Below, in pieces: positions 17,552-25,429 of a DNA stretch of 64,000 nucleotides. Position 1 is the stretch's first letter. Each line of letters begins with the position of its first letter. The position numbers and the translations under genes are program-made. The stretch is from Aestuariimicrobium kwangyangense DSM 21549 (GTDB taxonomy: Bacteria > Actinomycetota > Actinomycetes > Propionibacteriales > Propionibacteriaceae), in contig NZ_ATXE01000001.1 in assembly GCF_000421525.1 (NCBI RefSeq), positions 930,001-994,000 on the forward strand, written 5' to 3'. Under the pieces are notes generated by a model that was not told the origin of the DNA, did not search any database, and saw only the letters and a list, made by a program, of their open reading frames with translations.

Positions 17552-17638
17552 GTGAACCCACGCTCCCGCCGCCTGATCGTCACCAGTGTGCTGGTCGTGC
17601 TGGTGATCATCGTGGTCGTGGGAGCATTGCTGTCATGA
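17552..17638 (+). CDS. 28-residue single-helix membrane peptide
   Basis: GTG start 7 bases after TACTCT. The peptide has a basic start (VNPRSRRLI) followed by one hydrophobic helix (about residues 9-27). Its stop overlaps the next start by four bases (ATGA at 17635-17638), so translation of the secreted protein probably depends on it. It may be a real micro-protein or a leader peptide for coupling. No family can be named. Confidence 0.5.
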   Translation: MNPRSRRLIVTSVLVVLVIIVVVGALLS

Positions 17639-18690
17639 CTGTTGCCGGTCGCCACCACGGACGACGCCCCGATCGTCGGCCCACCACCCGGGTCACGCGT
17701 CGACTGGTCCACGCCGCGGTCGCGGGGGCCCTGCTCGCCTCGTCCCAGGTGATGGGCGTGCTGCTGGCAGGTGCCGACGACGGCGTGCTGAAGCTTGAGG
17801 GAACCCCGGCGCTGACGGGTCTGGCCGGGGACGCCGAGCGGTCGGTGTTCTGGATGGTCAGCAACCCCACGGCCAACGAGGTCACAGCCGTCGGCGAGAC
17901 GGGTGCCACGGTGAGCACGGTCAGTTGGCCCGCGCCCAAGGTGACCGACGTGCAGGCGCTGGCCTGGCGTGACGGTGTGCTCTACGTGGGCGACATCGGT
18001 GACCGCGAGGCCACCCGCAGCTCGATCCAGGTGCTGCGCATCGCCGAGCCACGTGGTGGGTCACGCAATCCCCAGGTGTTCACCCTCACCTACCCCGACG
18101 GGGCGCGCGACGCGGCGGCCTTGCTGGTGAGCCCGAAGGGCAATCTCTACGTGGTCACGAGGGGCCAGGACCCCGGCATCTACCGACCTGCCCAACAGCC
18201 CACCGCTGGGACGACGGTCGCGCTGCGACGGGTGGGGAGCGCGCCGGCTGACGTCTCGGACGGAACCTTCACCGCCGACGGCCAGCAGATGGCGTTGCGT
18301 AGTCCGCTCGGGGTCACCCTCGTCAACGCCTACACGTTCGCGACCGTGGCCCGGGGTCCGATCGAGGGCTGGCCCGCTGGGGAGTCGATCACCACCGGCA
18401 TCGCCGGGGCACCGCTGATGGTCGGGGTCACGGGGAGCCCCAGCACGGTCGTGCCGATGAGCCTGCCGACCGGCATCTCCACTGCCACCCCGCCGGCCCC
18501 GACGCCCACCCCGTCGGCCTCGGCCACCCCCTCGTCCGGCAGCAGCCAGTCGGCGCAGCCCAGTGCGCAGCCGACCAAGGCGCCCAGCATCTGGCAGAGT
18601 CAGACCAGCGGCACGGTGCTCGCCATCGGGATCGCCCTGGTGGTCGCGATCCTCGCCGGCGCCGTCACCCTGATCGGGCGTCGCCGCTGA
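17635..18690 (+). CDS. Secreted, C-terminally membrane-anchored protein (possible beta-propeller)
   Basis: 351 residues. An Arg-rich N-terminus leads into a hydrophobic export signal (about 24-46). The exported part (about 50-280) has repeating short strands (DVQALAWRDGVLYVGDIGD, DAAALLVSPKGNLYVV) typical of propeller-like folds. A Pro/Ser/Thr wall-spanning linker (about 285-320) and a C-terminal helix with RRR stop-transfer follow. It is likely held at the outer membrane face across the wall. No catalytic motif is seen. It is coupled to the 28-residue ORF upstream. Function unknown. Confidence 0.72.
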   Translation: MTVAGRHHGRRPDRRPTTRVTRRLVHAAVAGALLASSQVMGVLLAGADDGVLKLEGTPALTGLAGDAERSVFWMVSNPTANEVTAVGETGATVSTVSWPAPKVTDVQALAWRDGVLYVGDIGDREATRSSIQVLRIAEPRGGSRNPQVFTLTYPDGARDAAALLVSPKGNLYVVTRGQDPGIYRPAQQPTAGTTVALRRVGSAPADVSDGTFTADGQQMALRSPLGVTLVNAYTFATVARGPIEGWPAGESITTGIAGAPLMVGVTGSPSTVVPMSLPTGISTATPPAPTPTPSASATPSSGSSQSAQPSAQPTKAPSIWQSQTSGTVLAIGIALVVAILAGAVTLIGRRR

Positions 18691-18701
18691 CCTTCGGACG
18701 A

Positions 18702-18724
18702 CCCCGCCCGGCTCCCGGGGCGGG
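18702..18724. terminator. GC-rich hairpin between convergent genes
   Basis: CCCCGCCCGG pairs with CCGGGGCGGG (one bulge) around a 3-base loop, between the ends of the secreted protein gene and serC. Could stop transcription from both sides. Confidence 0.45.
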
Positions 18725-18730
18725 CCGCTG

Positions 18731-19846
18731 TCAGGCCTTGAGGTCTGGTTGCTCCAGCAGCCAGTCGATGCACCGGGTGAGCTGGGCGACGTCCTCGGGA
18801 TCGATCGAGGTGAAGCAGGCGATCCTCAACTGGTTGCGACCCAACTTGCGGTACGGCTCGACGTCCACGATGCCGTTCGCCCTCAACTGCCTGGCCAGCG
18901 CGGCCGCGTCGACCTCGTCGGAGAAGTCGATCGTGCACACCACCTGGCTGCGGAGGGCGGGGTCGGTCACGAAGGGCGTCGCCAACTCATGACCCTCGGC
19001 CCACTCGTAGACCGTCTGGGACGATGCCCGGGTGCGGCCGGCCGCGAACGACATGCCGCCCTGGTCGAGCATCCAGCGCAACTGCTGGTCGAGCAGGAAG
19101 AGCGTGCCCAGCGCCGGGGTGTTCAGCGTCTGATCGGCGGCCGAGTTGGTGGCCGCCACCGTGAGGTTGAGCGTGTCGGGCACCCAACGCTCGGCGGTGA
19201 TCCGCGCGGAGCGTTCCAGCGCCGCCGGCGAGACGAAGGCCAGCCAGAGACCGCCGTCGGAGGAGTAGTTCTTCTGCGGTGCGAAGTAGTAGACGTCGGT
19301 CTGCGACAGGTCAGCCTCCATGCCGCCCGCCGCCGACGTGGCGTCCACCACCACGAGGGCACCCTCGGTGCCGTTGGGGCGGACGACCGGGGCCGCGGCC
19401 CCCGTGGAGGTCTCGTTCTGCGCCCAGGCGTACACGTCCGCATCCGTGGCCGTGGGCAGGGCGATGGATCCCGGCTCGGCCTCGCTGATGGCCGGGGATG
19501 CCAGGAAGGGAGCCCGTGCCGCAGCGGTGGCGAACTTGCGACTGAACTCCCCGTAGACACCGTGGGCACTGCGCTGGTCGATCAGCGAGCTGACCGCCGC
19601 GTCCCAGAAGAGGGTGGAGCCCCCGTTCCCGAGCACCACCTCGTAGCCCTCGGGGGCACCATGCAGGGCGATCAGTTGTTCCTTGATCCGCCGCACGAGG
19701 GATTTCACTGGGGCCTGCCGGTGGCTGGTGCCCATCAGGTCGTTGGCCCGTCCCAGGGCCTCGAGAGCCTCGCGCCGGATCTTGGTCGGACCGCTGCCGA
19801 ACCGTCCGTCGGCGGGCAGCAGTTGGGCGGGCAGTCGCAGGGTCAT
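18731..19846 (-). CDS. serC: Phosphoserine aminotransferase
   Basis: PLP enzyme that transaminates 3-phosphohydroxypyruvate to phosphoserine (serine pathway). 371 residues, the usual length of the actinobacterial type. PLP lysine in FAPQKNYSSDG (K192), with the phosphate-binding GNGGSTLFWD (about 73-82) and the RIACFTSI C-terminal Arg for substrate carboxylate. The ATG at 19846 follows CACAAT by 6 bases, a weak leaderless-type box. Its divergent neighbour is PdxH, which makes PLP, so a cofactor link is plausible. Confidence 0.96.
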   Translation of the reverse strand: MTLRLPAQLLPADGRFGSGPTKIRREALEALGRANDLMGTSHRQAPVKSLVRRIKEQLIALHGAPEGYEVVLGNGGSTLFWDAAVSSLIDQRSAHGVYGEFSRKFATAAARAPFLASPAISEAEPGSIALPTATDADVYAWAQNETSTGAAAPVVRPNGTEGALVVVDATSAAGGMEADLSQTDVYYFAPQKNYSSDGGLWLAFVSPAALERSARITAERWVPDTLNLTVAATNSAADQTLNTPALGTLFLLDQQLRWMLDQGGMSFAAGRTRASSQTVYEWAEGHELATPFVTDPALRSQVVCTIDFSDEVDAAALARQLRANGIVDVEPYRKLGRNQLRIACFTSIDPEDVAQLTRCIDWLLEQPDLKA

Positions 19847-19910
19847 GGGCCGATTGTGTCAAAGCCGCCGCTGGCGGGAGCCGGTGGTCTGTGGGGTGAA
19901 CAATGGGGCC

Positions 19911-20663
19911 ATGGCTGATCGCATGCCCGTACTCGGCAAACCTGGAGACACCGGCGATCCGCGCGAGGCCGGGAACGTCCACGACACCCGCAACCTCCAC
20001 GACACCCGCAATCTCCACGACCAGCGCGTCGACTACCACGGCGACCTGCTGCCGCTCGATCTCACCGAGTTCGACCCGTGGGGCTGTTTCGGGGCGTGGT
20101 TCGAGCAGGCGACGGCCGAGAAGCAGGCCGGACGCCTCGACGAGCCCAACGCGATGGTCGTGAGCACCGTCGACCTGACACCGGCCGGTCCGCAGCCCAC
20201 CAGCAGGGTGGTGCTGCTGAAGGAGTGGGACGAGCGTGGCCTTGTCTTCTTCACCCACGCGACCTCCCGCAAGGGGCGCAACATCTCCGACCACCCGCTG
20301 GTGAGCGTGCTGTTCTGGTGGCCGTCGTTGATGCGGCAGGTGCGCATCGAGGGCGCGGCGACGGCGGTGGACCGGGCCGAGACCGAGGCGTACTTCGCGA
20401 CGCGTCCCCGCGGGTCGCAGCTTGGGGCCTGGGCCTCGCACCAGAGTGAGCCCCTCGCGGGTCGGGACGACCTCGACCGCGCCCTCGCCGAGGTCACCGC
20501 ACGGTTCGACGGAGTCGAGGTGCCGTGCCCGCCCGGCTGGGGCGGCTATCGGGTGCGACCGAGCCGCTTCGAGTTCTGGCAGGGGCAGCCGAGCCGGCTG
20601 CACGACCGGGTGGCCTCGACCCTGCTGGATGGTGACTGGAGCAGCACCCGCCTCAACCCCTGA
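19911..20663 (+). CDS. pdxH: Pyridoxamine/pyridoxine 5'-phosphate oxidase
   Basis: FMN enzyme making pyridoxal 5'-phosphate from PNP or PMP. 250 residues. The catalytic core begins near residue 40 (RVDYHGDLLPLDLTEFDPW) and carries PTSRVVLLKEWDERG and FFTHATSRKGRN for FMN binding, with a C-terminal RPSRFEFWQGQ signature. An extra N-terminal segment holds a micro-repeat (HDTRNLHDTRNLHDQR). The ATG at 19911 is 64 bases from the serC start; AACAAT lies 6 bases before it. Confidence 0.96.
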   Translation: MADRMPVLGKPGDTGDPREAGNVHDTRNLHDTRNLHDQRVDYHGDLLPLDLTEFDPWGCFGAWFEQATAEKQAGRLDEPNAMVVSTVDLTPAGPQPTSRVVLLKEWDERGLVFFTHATSRKGRNISDHPLVSVLFWWPSLMRQVRIEGAATAVDRAETEAYFATRPRGSQLGAWASHQSEPLAGRDDLDRALAEVTARFDGVEVPCPPGWGGYRVRPSRFEFWQGQPSRLHDRVASTLLDGDWSSTRLNP

Positions 20664-20740
20664 TCGCCTTGGAACGTTGCCGACCTGGGCCGAGCCCCGC
20701 TAGTTCGCAGGTGAGGAGCGCCCGACACGTTCACGCCAAC

Positions 20741-20815
20741 TGCAGCGAGCGCCCCTGAACGGGCAATCGCGTGCCGATCGGGCTGCGATGGGCGTTTCGG
20801 GTGCACATCCTGCAG
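20741..20815. repeat. 75-bp palindromic intergenic repeat, copy 2
   Basis: Same unit as 1200-1274 and 21895-21969, with no insertions or deletions; it matches copy 3 at 57 of 75 positions by hand count. The 24-bp core is at 20766-20789. It is bounded by CTGCAG on both sides (inverted ends). It lies just past the end of the DUF559 gene. Confidence 0.8.
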
Positions 20816-20837
20816 ACCCAGGACGGGTAGGACCACC

Positions 20838-21755
20838 TCAGGCGGCCGGGGCGCGCCGCTCTTGTGGCCTCTCGGGGAGCATTTCTCGCTGGTGCAGCAG
20901 CTGCCGGATGCGTGCGATGGCGCGCCCGGGCTGGGTGGCGATCTCGGTCGGGGTCAGGTTGAGCACCTTCCAGCCGTGGCTCGTGAACAGGTTTCGGCGC
21001 TCGTTGTCACGGATCCGCGCCACCGGGCCCCCATGGTGCTGCTCGGAGTCGACCTCGACGATCGTCCGTGATGCGACGAACCGGGCGTCAGGGAACACCA
21101 CCCTCCCGTCGAGCACCATGCGTGGGTTGCCCTCCCAGCCGATGAGGCGTGCAGCCCTGAAGAAGTCGTGGAGGTCGACCTCGGCCACCGACCACGGGTT
21201 GCGCCGGGCGCGAGCGGCCGCGGCGCGCCAGCCGGGTCCTTCGGCCCGTGGTGCCAGGGCGGCTGTCCTCATCAGGGTGGCTGGGGTCACATCGCCGCGC
21301 CGCCGGAGGGTCGTGCACAACGGGTCCCAGTCCCCGCGTGCGGCACTCCACAGGGCCGCGGCCGGCGGGGTCAGCAGCAGGTGACCATGGCGCTCCGTCA
21401 CCAGTTCACCGGGGTACTGAGCGCGGAACACCCGGAGCCCCAGCACGGTTCGGGTGGGTCGTCCGCTGATGGCGATGGAGACCTCCTCGCAGGAAAGTTC
21501 CGGGCACCAGTCGACAGCGATCGCCGCCCGCCCGAGCAGCACCGCGTCTGGCTGCCACTCACGCACGATCTCCAGGGAGGTCTCGAGCTGGCCCAGCATG
21601 GAGGCTGCTGCCACCAACCCTGGTGCCGGCCTCACCAGCACCCCTTGTGCGACCAAACTCGTCACGGCCGCTCGCAGGTGTGGGTGCGAGGACGCCCTGA
21701 TCACGCCGTGGGAGCGGCGCAGCAGGTGGCCGATCTCGTCATCGTGCTTGCCCAT
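20838..21755 (-). CDS. DUF559 nuclease-like protein with AbiEi-like N-terminus
   Basis: 305 residues. The C-terminal about 110 residues match DUF559, a restriction-endonuclease-like (Vsr-related) fold, with DARFVASRTIVEVDSEQHH carrying likely acidic catalytic residues and HGWKVLNLTP closing the fold. The N-terminal part resembles the winged-helix AbiEi antitoxin-type domain common in these actinobacterial proteins. The ATG at 21755 follows CATGGT by 6 bases. There is no partner toxin or methylase gene next to it. It is flanked by two copies of the 75-bp repeat, which suggests mobility or local duplication. Target unknown. Confidence 0.75.
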   Translation of the reverse strand: MGKHDDEIGHLLRRSHGVIRASSHPHLRAAVTSLVAQGVLVRPAPGLVAAASMLGQLETSLEIVREWQPDAVLLGRAAIAVDWCPELSCEEVSIAISGRPTRTVLGLRVFRAQYPGELVTERHGHLLLTPPAAALWSAARGDWDPLCTTLRRRGDVTPATLMRTAALAPRAEGPGWRAAAARARRNPWSVAEVDLHDFFRAARLIGWEGNPRMVLDGRVVFPDARFVASRTIVEVDSEQHHGGPVARIRDNERRNLFTSHGWKVLNLTPTEIATQPGRAIARIRQLLHQREMLPERPQERRAPAA

Positions 21756-21894
21756 GCCCCAACCATGGACCGCCGGAGGACGACCTCCGTACAGCCTGTG
21801 GACAACTCGGCTTCGTGACGGGTTGAACGTGATGGAGCCGGGGCGGCGGGGCTGGGAGCACGGGGACGCAGCCGGAGCAGCCCAGCTGCCGAGC

Positions 21895-21969
21895 TGCAGC
21901 CCGAGCACCTGACTCGGCAATCACGTCCCGATCGGGCTGCGATGTGCCGTTCAGGTGCACGATTCGCAG
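21895..21969. repeat. 75-bp palindromic intergenic repeat, copy 3
   Basis: Core palindrome at 21920-21943. The element is bounded by GAGCTGC on the left (21891-21897) and its complement GCAGCTC on the right (21966-21972). Sits about 140 bases upstream of the DUF559 start. Confidence 0.8.
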
Positions 21970-22039
21970 CTCCAGGGCCGAGCAGATCCCAGGGCGCCCC
22001 GTGTCGAGGTGCCCCAGGCCGGGCCGCCGTGACTGCCGC

Positions 22040-22672
22040 TCAGGCCAACTCGTTGAGGGTGATGGTGGCGGACCTGGCCAGGTCGACCACCTCGATCAGG
22101 GTCACCCGCCGGGGTTCCGGCGCGGGGAGCACCCCGTGGCCCGACAGCAGCGGTCGCAGTGGGGCGAGGCGGGGGTCCTGCAGGATGGTGGCGATCGCCT
22201 GGTGATCGCCACCGCAGACCACGGCCTCGAGGCTCTCGAGCACGGGCAGCAGGATGCGGGCAGCCTCGTCCGCCGCCTCGTGAGATGCCTTGTCGGCCTG
22301 GTTCTGCCGTCGGCGAGCGTAGCGTTGCTGCGACCAGCCCCCCGCCTTGGTGCGACCCTGCACGTAGTGGGTGTCGACCTTGCTGACCCGCAGCTCCCGG
22401 CCCTCGAACTCGGCCACCGCGTGGGCTCCCTTGCGGGCGACCACCACCCCGATGGTGCGTTCGGTCAGGAACCACGCGCTCAGGTCCTCTACCTCCACCA
22501 GCTCCGGCAGGGCGCCCCAGCCGGACGACACCATTGCCTCGGCGCCGTCGGCCGCGTGCGCGATCACGTGGCCCTCGTCCCAGATCAAGGAGAAGCCACC
22601 ATGGCGGGCGCCGAAGTTCTCGAACCAGCGGCGCACCCGCTCGGCGGCCACGATGACGCGGCGCTGTTCCAT
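22040..22672 (-). CDS. acVLRF1 family peptidyl-tRNA hydrolase
   Basis: 210 residues of the actinobacterial VLRF1 group, related to eRF1 and to Vms1/ANKZF1, which release nascent chains from stalled large ribosomal subunits. The diagnostic region is GRTKAGGWSQQRYARRRQNQ (about 106-125), where the conserved Gln is expected to act in tRNA cleavage. The C-terminus has a Leu-rich sheet domain. The ATG at 22672 follows CAGACT (22679-22684) by 6 bases. It is divergent from nagA. The rescue role is inferred from the family. Confidence 0.88.
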   Translation of the reverse strand: MEQRRVIVAAERVRRWFENFGARHGGFSLIWDEGHVIAHAADGAEAMVSSGWGALPELVEVEDLSAWFLTERTIGVVVARKGAHAVAEFEGRELRVSKVDTHYVQGRTKAGGWSQQRYARRRQNQADKASHEAADEAARILLPVLESLEAVVCGGDHQAIATILQDPRLAPLRPLLSGHGVLPAPEPRRVTLIEVVDLARSATITLNELA

Positions 22673-22797
22673 GACTGCAGTCTGGCCCACGCCCCAGGTG
22701 TCGGTCTGCCGCGGTCGCCACAGTGCCCATCTGACAGACTGGCCCCACCCCCTCAGACCCAGGTCGCGTCCCACGCGCTACTAGCAGGAGTCCATGC

Positions 22798-23976
22798 ATG
22801 CCCGCCATCGCCGCCCACCACGTCGTCACCGGAGTCGACACCGGTCAGGGCCGCGCCCACGCGCAGGCGGCCACGGTGCATGTGGAGGGCGATCGCATCG
22901 TGTCAGTGACGCCCGGCATCGACCCTGATGCTGAATTCGTCGAGGGCTGGCTCGTGCCCGGGTTCGTCGACGTGCACGGCCACGGCGCGGCGGGCCACAG
23001 CTACTCCGATCCCTATCCCGAGAACGTGCTGACGGCGGTCAGGTACCACCGCGCCCACGGAACCACCAGCCTCTTCACCTCGACGGTGACCGAGCACCTC
23101 GACGACCTGGTCGCCCAGGTGGCCGGTCTTCGGAGGTTGGTCGAGGCCGGTGAGGTCGACGGGATCCACCTCGAGGGACCCTTCCTCTCACACGCCCACA
23201 AGGGCGCCCATGACGAGACCCTGCTGATCGACCCGACTCCCGAAGCGGTGGGACGACTGCTGGCAGCCGGCGGCGAGGCGATCGCCATGGTCACGCTCGC
23301 CCCCGAACTCCCGGGCGGAATGGATGCCGTCAAGCAGTTCACCAAGGCGGGTGTCGCAGTCGCCTTCGGCCACACCGACGGGCTGGGGGACGAGGCGCGC
23401 ACCTCCATCGAGGCAGGCGTGACCACCGTGACGCACCTGTTCAACGCCATGACCGGCATCCACCACCGCAAGCCGGGGCCCATCCCGTGGCTGCTGACCG
23501 ACGAACGGGTGTCGGTGGAACTGATCTGCGACGGGATCCACCTGCACGCTGACACGGTGCGGATGGCCATCGAGGCGGCCGGCATCGACCGCGTGCTGGT
23601 GGTCACCGACGCCATGGCTGCCACGGGACAAGCCGATGGGCGCTACGTACTGGGCAGCCTGCAGGTCGACGTGCTCGACGGGGTCGCCCGCATCGTGGTG
23701 GCGGGCGATGCCCCCGGACCGATCGCGGGCTCGACCCTGACCATGGACCAGGCAGTCACCTTCCTCGTCGACGAGGTGGGTGTCGGGATCGGTGAGGCGG
23801 CAGTGATGGCTTCGACCTCACCCGCGCGCTGGCACCATCTCGACGAGGTGGGGGAATTGTCACCGGGAAGGCTGGCGAACCTCTGCGTGTTGGACGATGG
23901 TGCACATCTGCGGCGGGTGATGCGCCGCGGTCGCTGGCTGACGGCGGCCGGCACGACCGAGGGGGAGCAACCATGA
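22798..23976 (+). CDS. nagA: N-acetylglucosamine-6-phosphate deacetylase
   Basis: Removes acetate from GlcNAc-6-phosphate, giving glucosamine 6-phosphate for NagB. 392 residues, amidohydrolase fold. Metal and substrate motifs: [11 protein letters not shown] (about 58-68), HLEGPFLS, and GHTDG with later VTHLFNAM and DGIHLHAD; the catalytic Asp is in [10 protein letters not shown]. The ATG at 22798 is preferred over 22794 because AGGAG lies 7 bases before it. The last four bases overlap the next start (ATGA), so nagA and the IdeR-like regulator are co-translated. Confidence 0.95.
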   Translation: MPAIAAHHVVTGVDTGQGRAHAQAATVHVEGDRIVSVTPGIDPDAEFVEGWLVPGFVDVHGHGAAGHSYSDPYPENVLTAVRYHRAHGTTSLFTSTVTEHLDDLVAQVAGLRRLVEAGEVDGIHLEGPFLSHAHKGAHDETLLIDPTPEAVGRLLAAGGEAIAMVTLAPELPGGMDAVKQFTKAGVAVAFGHTDGLGDEARTSIEAGVTTVTHLFNAMTGIHHRKPGPIPWLLTDERVSVELICDGIHLHADTVRMAIEAAGIDRVLVVTDAMAATGQADGRYVLGSLQVDVLDGVARIVVAGDAPGPIAGSTLTMDQAVTFLVDEVGVGIGEAAVMASTSPARWHHLDEVGELSPGRLANLCVLDDGAHLRRVMRRGRWLTAAGTTEGEQP

Positions 23977-24662
23977 GTGAGTTGATCGACACAACCGAGA
24001 TGTACCTGCGGACGGTCTACGAACTGATCGAGGAGGGGATCCCACCGCTGCGGGCCAGGATCGCCGAGCGGCTGCACCAGAGTGGGCCCACCGTGTCGCA
24101 GACGGTCGCGCGGATGGAACGCGACGGGCTGCTCCACGTCGCGGACGACCGACGGATCCTGCTGTCGGAGCAGGGGCATCACCTCGCCGTGGCCGTGATG
24201 CGCAAGCACCGACTGGCCGAGCGCCTGCTCACCGATGTGATCGGTCTCGACTGGCAACTCGTCCACGACGAGGCCTGTCGCTGGGAGCACGTGATCTCCG
24301 ACGAGGTCGAGGCCCGGCTCGTGTCGATGCTCGGTGACCTCACCGAGTCTCCCTACGGCAACCCGATCCCCGGACTGGTCGACCTGGGTCTTACCAGCAC
24401 CCCGGAGGACTTCCGCGAGGACAACGTGCCGCTGCATGAACTCGTCCCCTCCTCCGGTGAGGTGAAGGTCAGGCTGGTGCGGATGAGTGAACACGTGCAG
24501 GCCGAGGCAGAGGTGCTCTCGCACCTGGCGGAGGCCGGGGTGCGCCCCGGGGTGACGATGACGGTGCGCCTGGCCCCCTACGGCTACACGTTGCTCGTCG
24601 GTGAGCACGAGTGCGAGGTGGCGCCGACCGTGGCCGAGGGATTGTTCGTCCGCCCGGTGTGA
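23973..24662 (+). CDS. DtxR/IdeR-type iron-dependent repressor
   Basis: 229 residues, dimeric metal-dependent DNA-binding protein. The winged helix is at about 25-60 ([17 protein letters not shown]). Metal ligands fall at the same numbers as in DtxR/IdeR: site 2 M10, C102, E105, H106; site 1 H79, E83, H98. C102 points to iron rather than manganese sensing. A C-terminal SH3-like FeoA domain starts near residue 150. In actinobacteria this protein represses iron uptake and activates storage. Unusually it overlaps nagA by four bases. Confidence 0.93.
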   Translation: MSELIDTTEMYLRTVYELIEEGIPPLRARIAERLHQSGPTVSQTVARMERDGLLHVADDRRILLSEQGHHLAVAVMRKHRLAERLLTDVIGLDWQLVHDEACRWEHVISDEVEARLVSMLGDLTESPYGNPIPGLVDLGLTSTPEDFREDNVPLHELVPSSGEVKVRLVRMSEHVQAEAEVLSHLAEAGVRPGVTMTVRLAPYGYTLLVGEHECEVAPTVAEGLFVRPV

Positions 24663-24763
24663 GCCCGGGCAGATTCGTGGCCGGGAATAGTGCGAACCCG
24701 CAGGGGCGTTCCACTACGTGACCGTGCCCGTCACCAAGAGGCGGGCTGACGAGAGGACAAGAC

Positions 24764-25132
24764 ATGGCCACCGTTGCCGTGAACAAGGACAACTTCGCCA
24801 GCACCATCGACGGATCCGACGTGGTGCTGATGGACTTCTGGGCGAGCTGGTGTGGCCCGTGCATGCGTTTCGGCCCGATCTACGAGGACGCTTCGAACCG
24901 CCACGAGGACGTCACCTTCGCCAAGCTCGACACCGAGGCGGAGCGCGATGTCGCTGCCGCGCTGGAGATCAGCTCGATCCCGACGATCATGGCCTTCCGC
25001 GAGGGGCAGCTCGTCTTCCGCCAGGCCGGCCTGCTCAATGGCCGCCAGCTGGACGACCTGATTGGCCAGATCAAGGCGATCCCCGCAGAGGAGCTCGCCA
25101 AGGCCAAGGCGTCCGAGGGTGCCGAGGCCTGA
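24764..25132 (+). CDS. Thioredoxin family protein
   Basis: 122-residue cytoplasmic thioredoxin fold with active site WCGPC (C30, C33) and the cis-Pro loop SSIPTIMAF. It should reduce disulfides with NADPH-thioredoxin reductase, which is not in the window. The final about 17 residues are a charged tail (EELAKAKASEG). A ribosome site GAGAGGA precedes the ATG. A 14-bp stem terminator follows at 25189. Confidence 0.94.
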   Translation: MATVAVNKDNFASTIDGSDVVLMDFWASWCGPCMRFGPIYEDASNRHEDVTFAKLDTEAERDVAAALEISSIPTIMAFREGQLVFRQAGLLNGRQLDDLIGQIKAIPAEELAKAKASEGAEA

Positions 25133-25188
25133 GCCTCCACTGACCGACTGGGCGCAACCCGCGCGGTCTGACCGCAGCAGCTGAATGG

Positions 25189-25219
25189 AGAACCCCGCCG
25201 TCATGGACGGCGGGGTTCT
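25189..25219 (+). terminator. Rho-independent terminator of thioredoxin gene
   Basis: AGAACCCCGCCGTC pairs perfectly with its complement (14 bp) around an ATG loop, and pyrimidines (TCACGTCTT) follow. Lies before the tRNA-Arg on the opposite strand. Confidence 0.8.
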
Positions 25220-25229
25220 TCACGTCTTG

Positions 25230-25302
25230 CGGCCCTGATAGGAGTCGAACCTACGACACAAGGTTTAGGAAACCTCTGCTCTATCCACTGAGCTACAGGG
25301 CC
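25230..25302 (-). tRNA. tRNA-Arg (anticodon CCT)
   Basis: 73 bases, complete cloverleaf: acceptor GGCCCTG/CAGGGCC, D arm GCTC/GAGC, anticodon stem GAGGT/ACCTT with loop TTCCTAA, T arm GTAGG/CCTAT with TTCGACT. Reads AGG codons. CCA is not encoded. Confidence 0.95.
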
Positions 25303-25417
25303 ATGGGCTCCGGTCCTGAGCCGAGGTCCAGGAATGCAGAAGTCCAAGGATCAGCCTAGATGGAGCGACGGGGTTGGCCACAATCCCGCCCCGCCTCTGT
25401 CGGTGTCCGCGCGTCCC

Positions 25418-25423
25418 TAGACT
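25418..25423 (+). promoter_or_regulatory. -10 box of UGPase gene
   Basis: TAGACT ends 6 bases before ATG 25430 with no ribosome site between: a clear leaderless arrangement. Confidence 0.6.
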
Positions 25424-25429
25424 GGCCCC

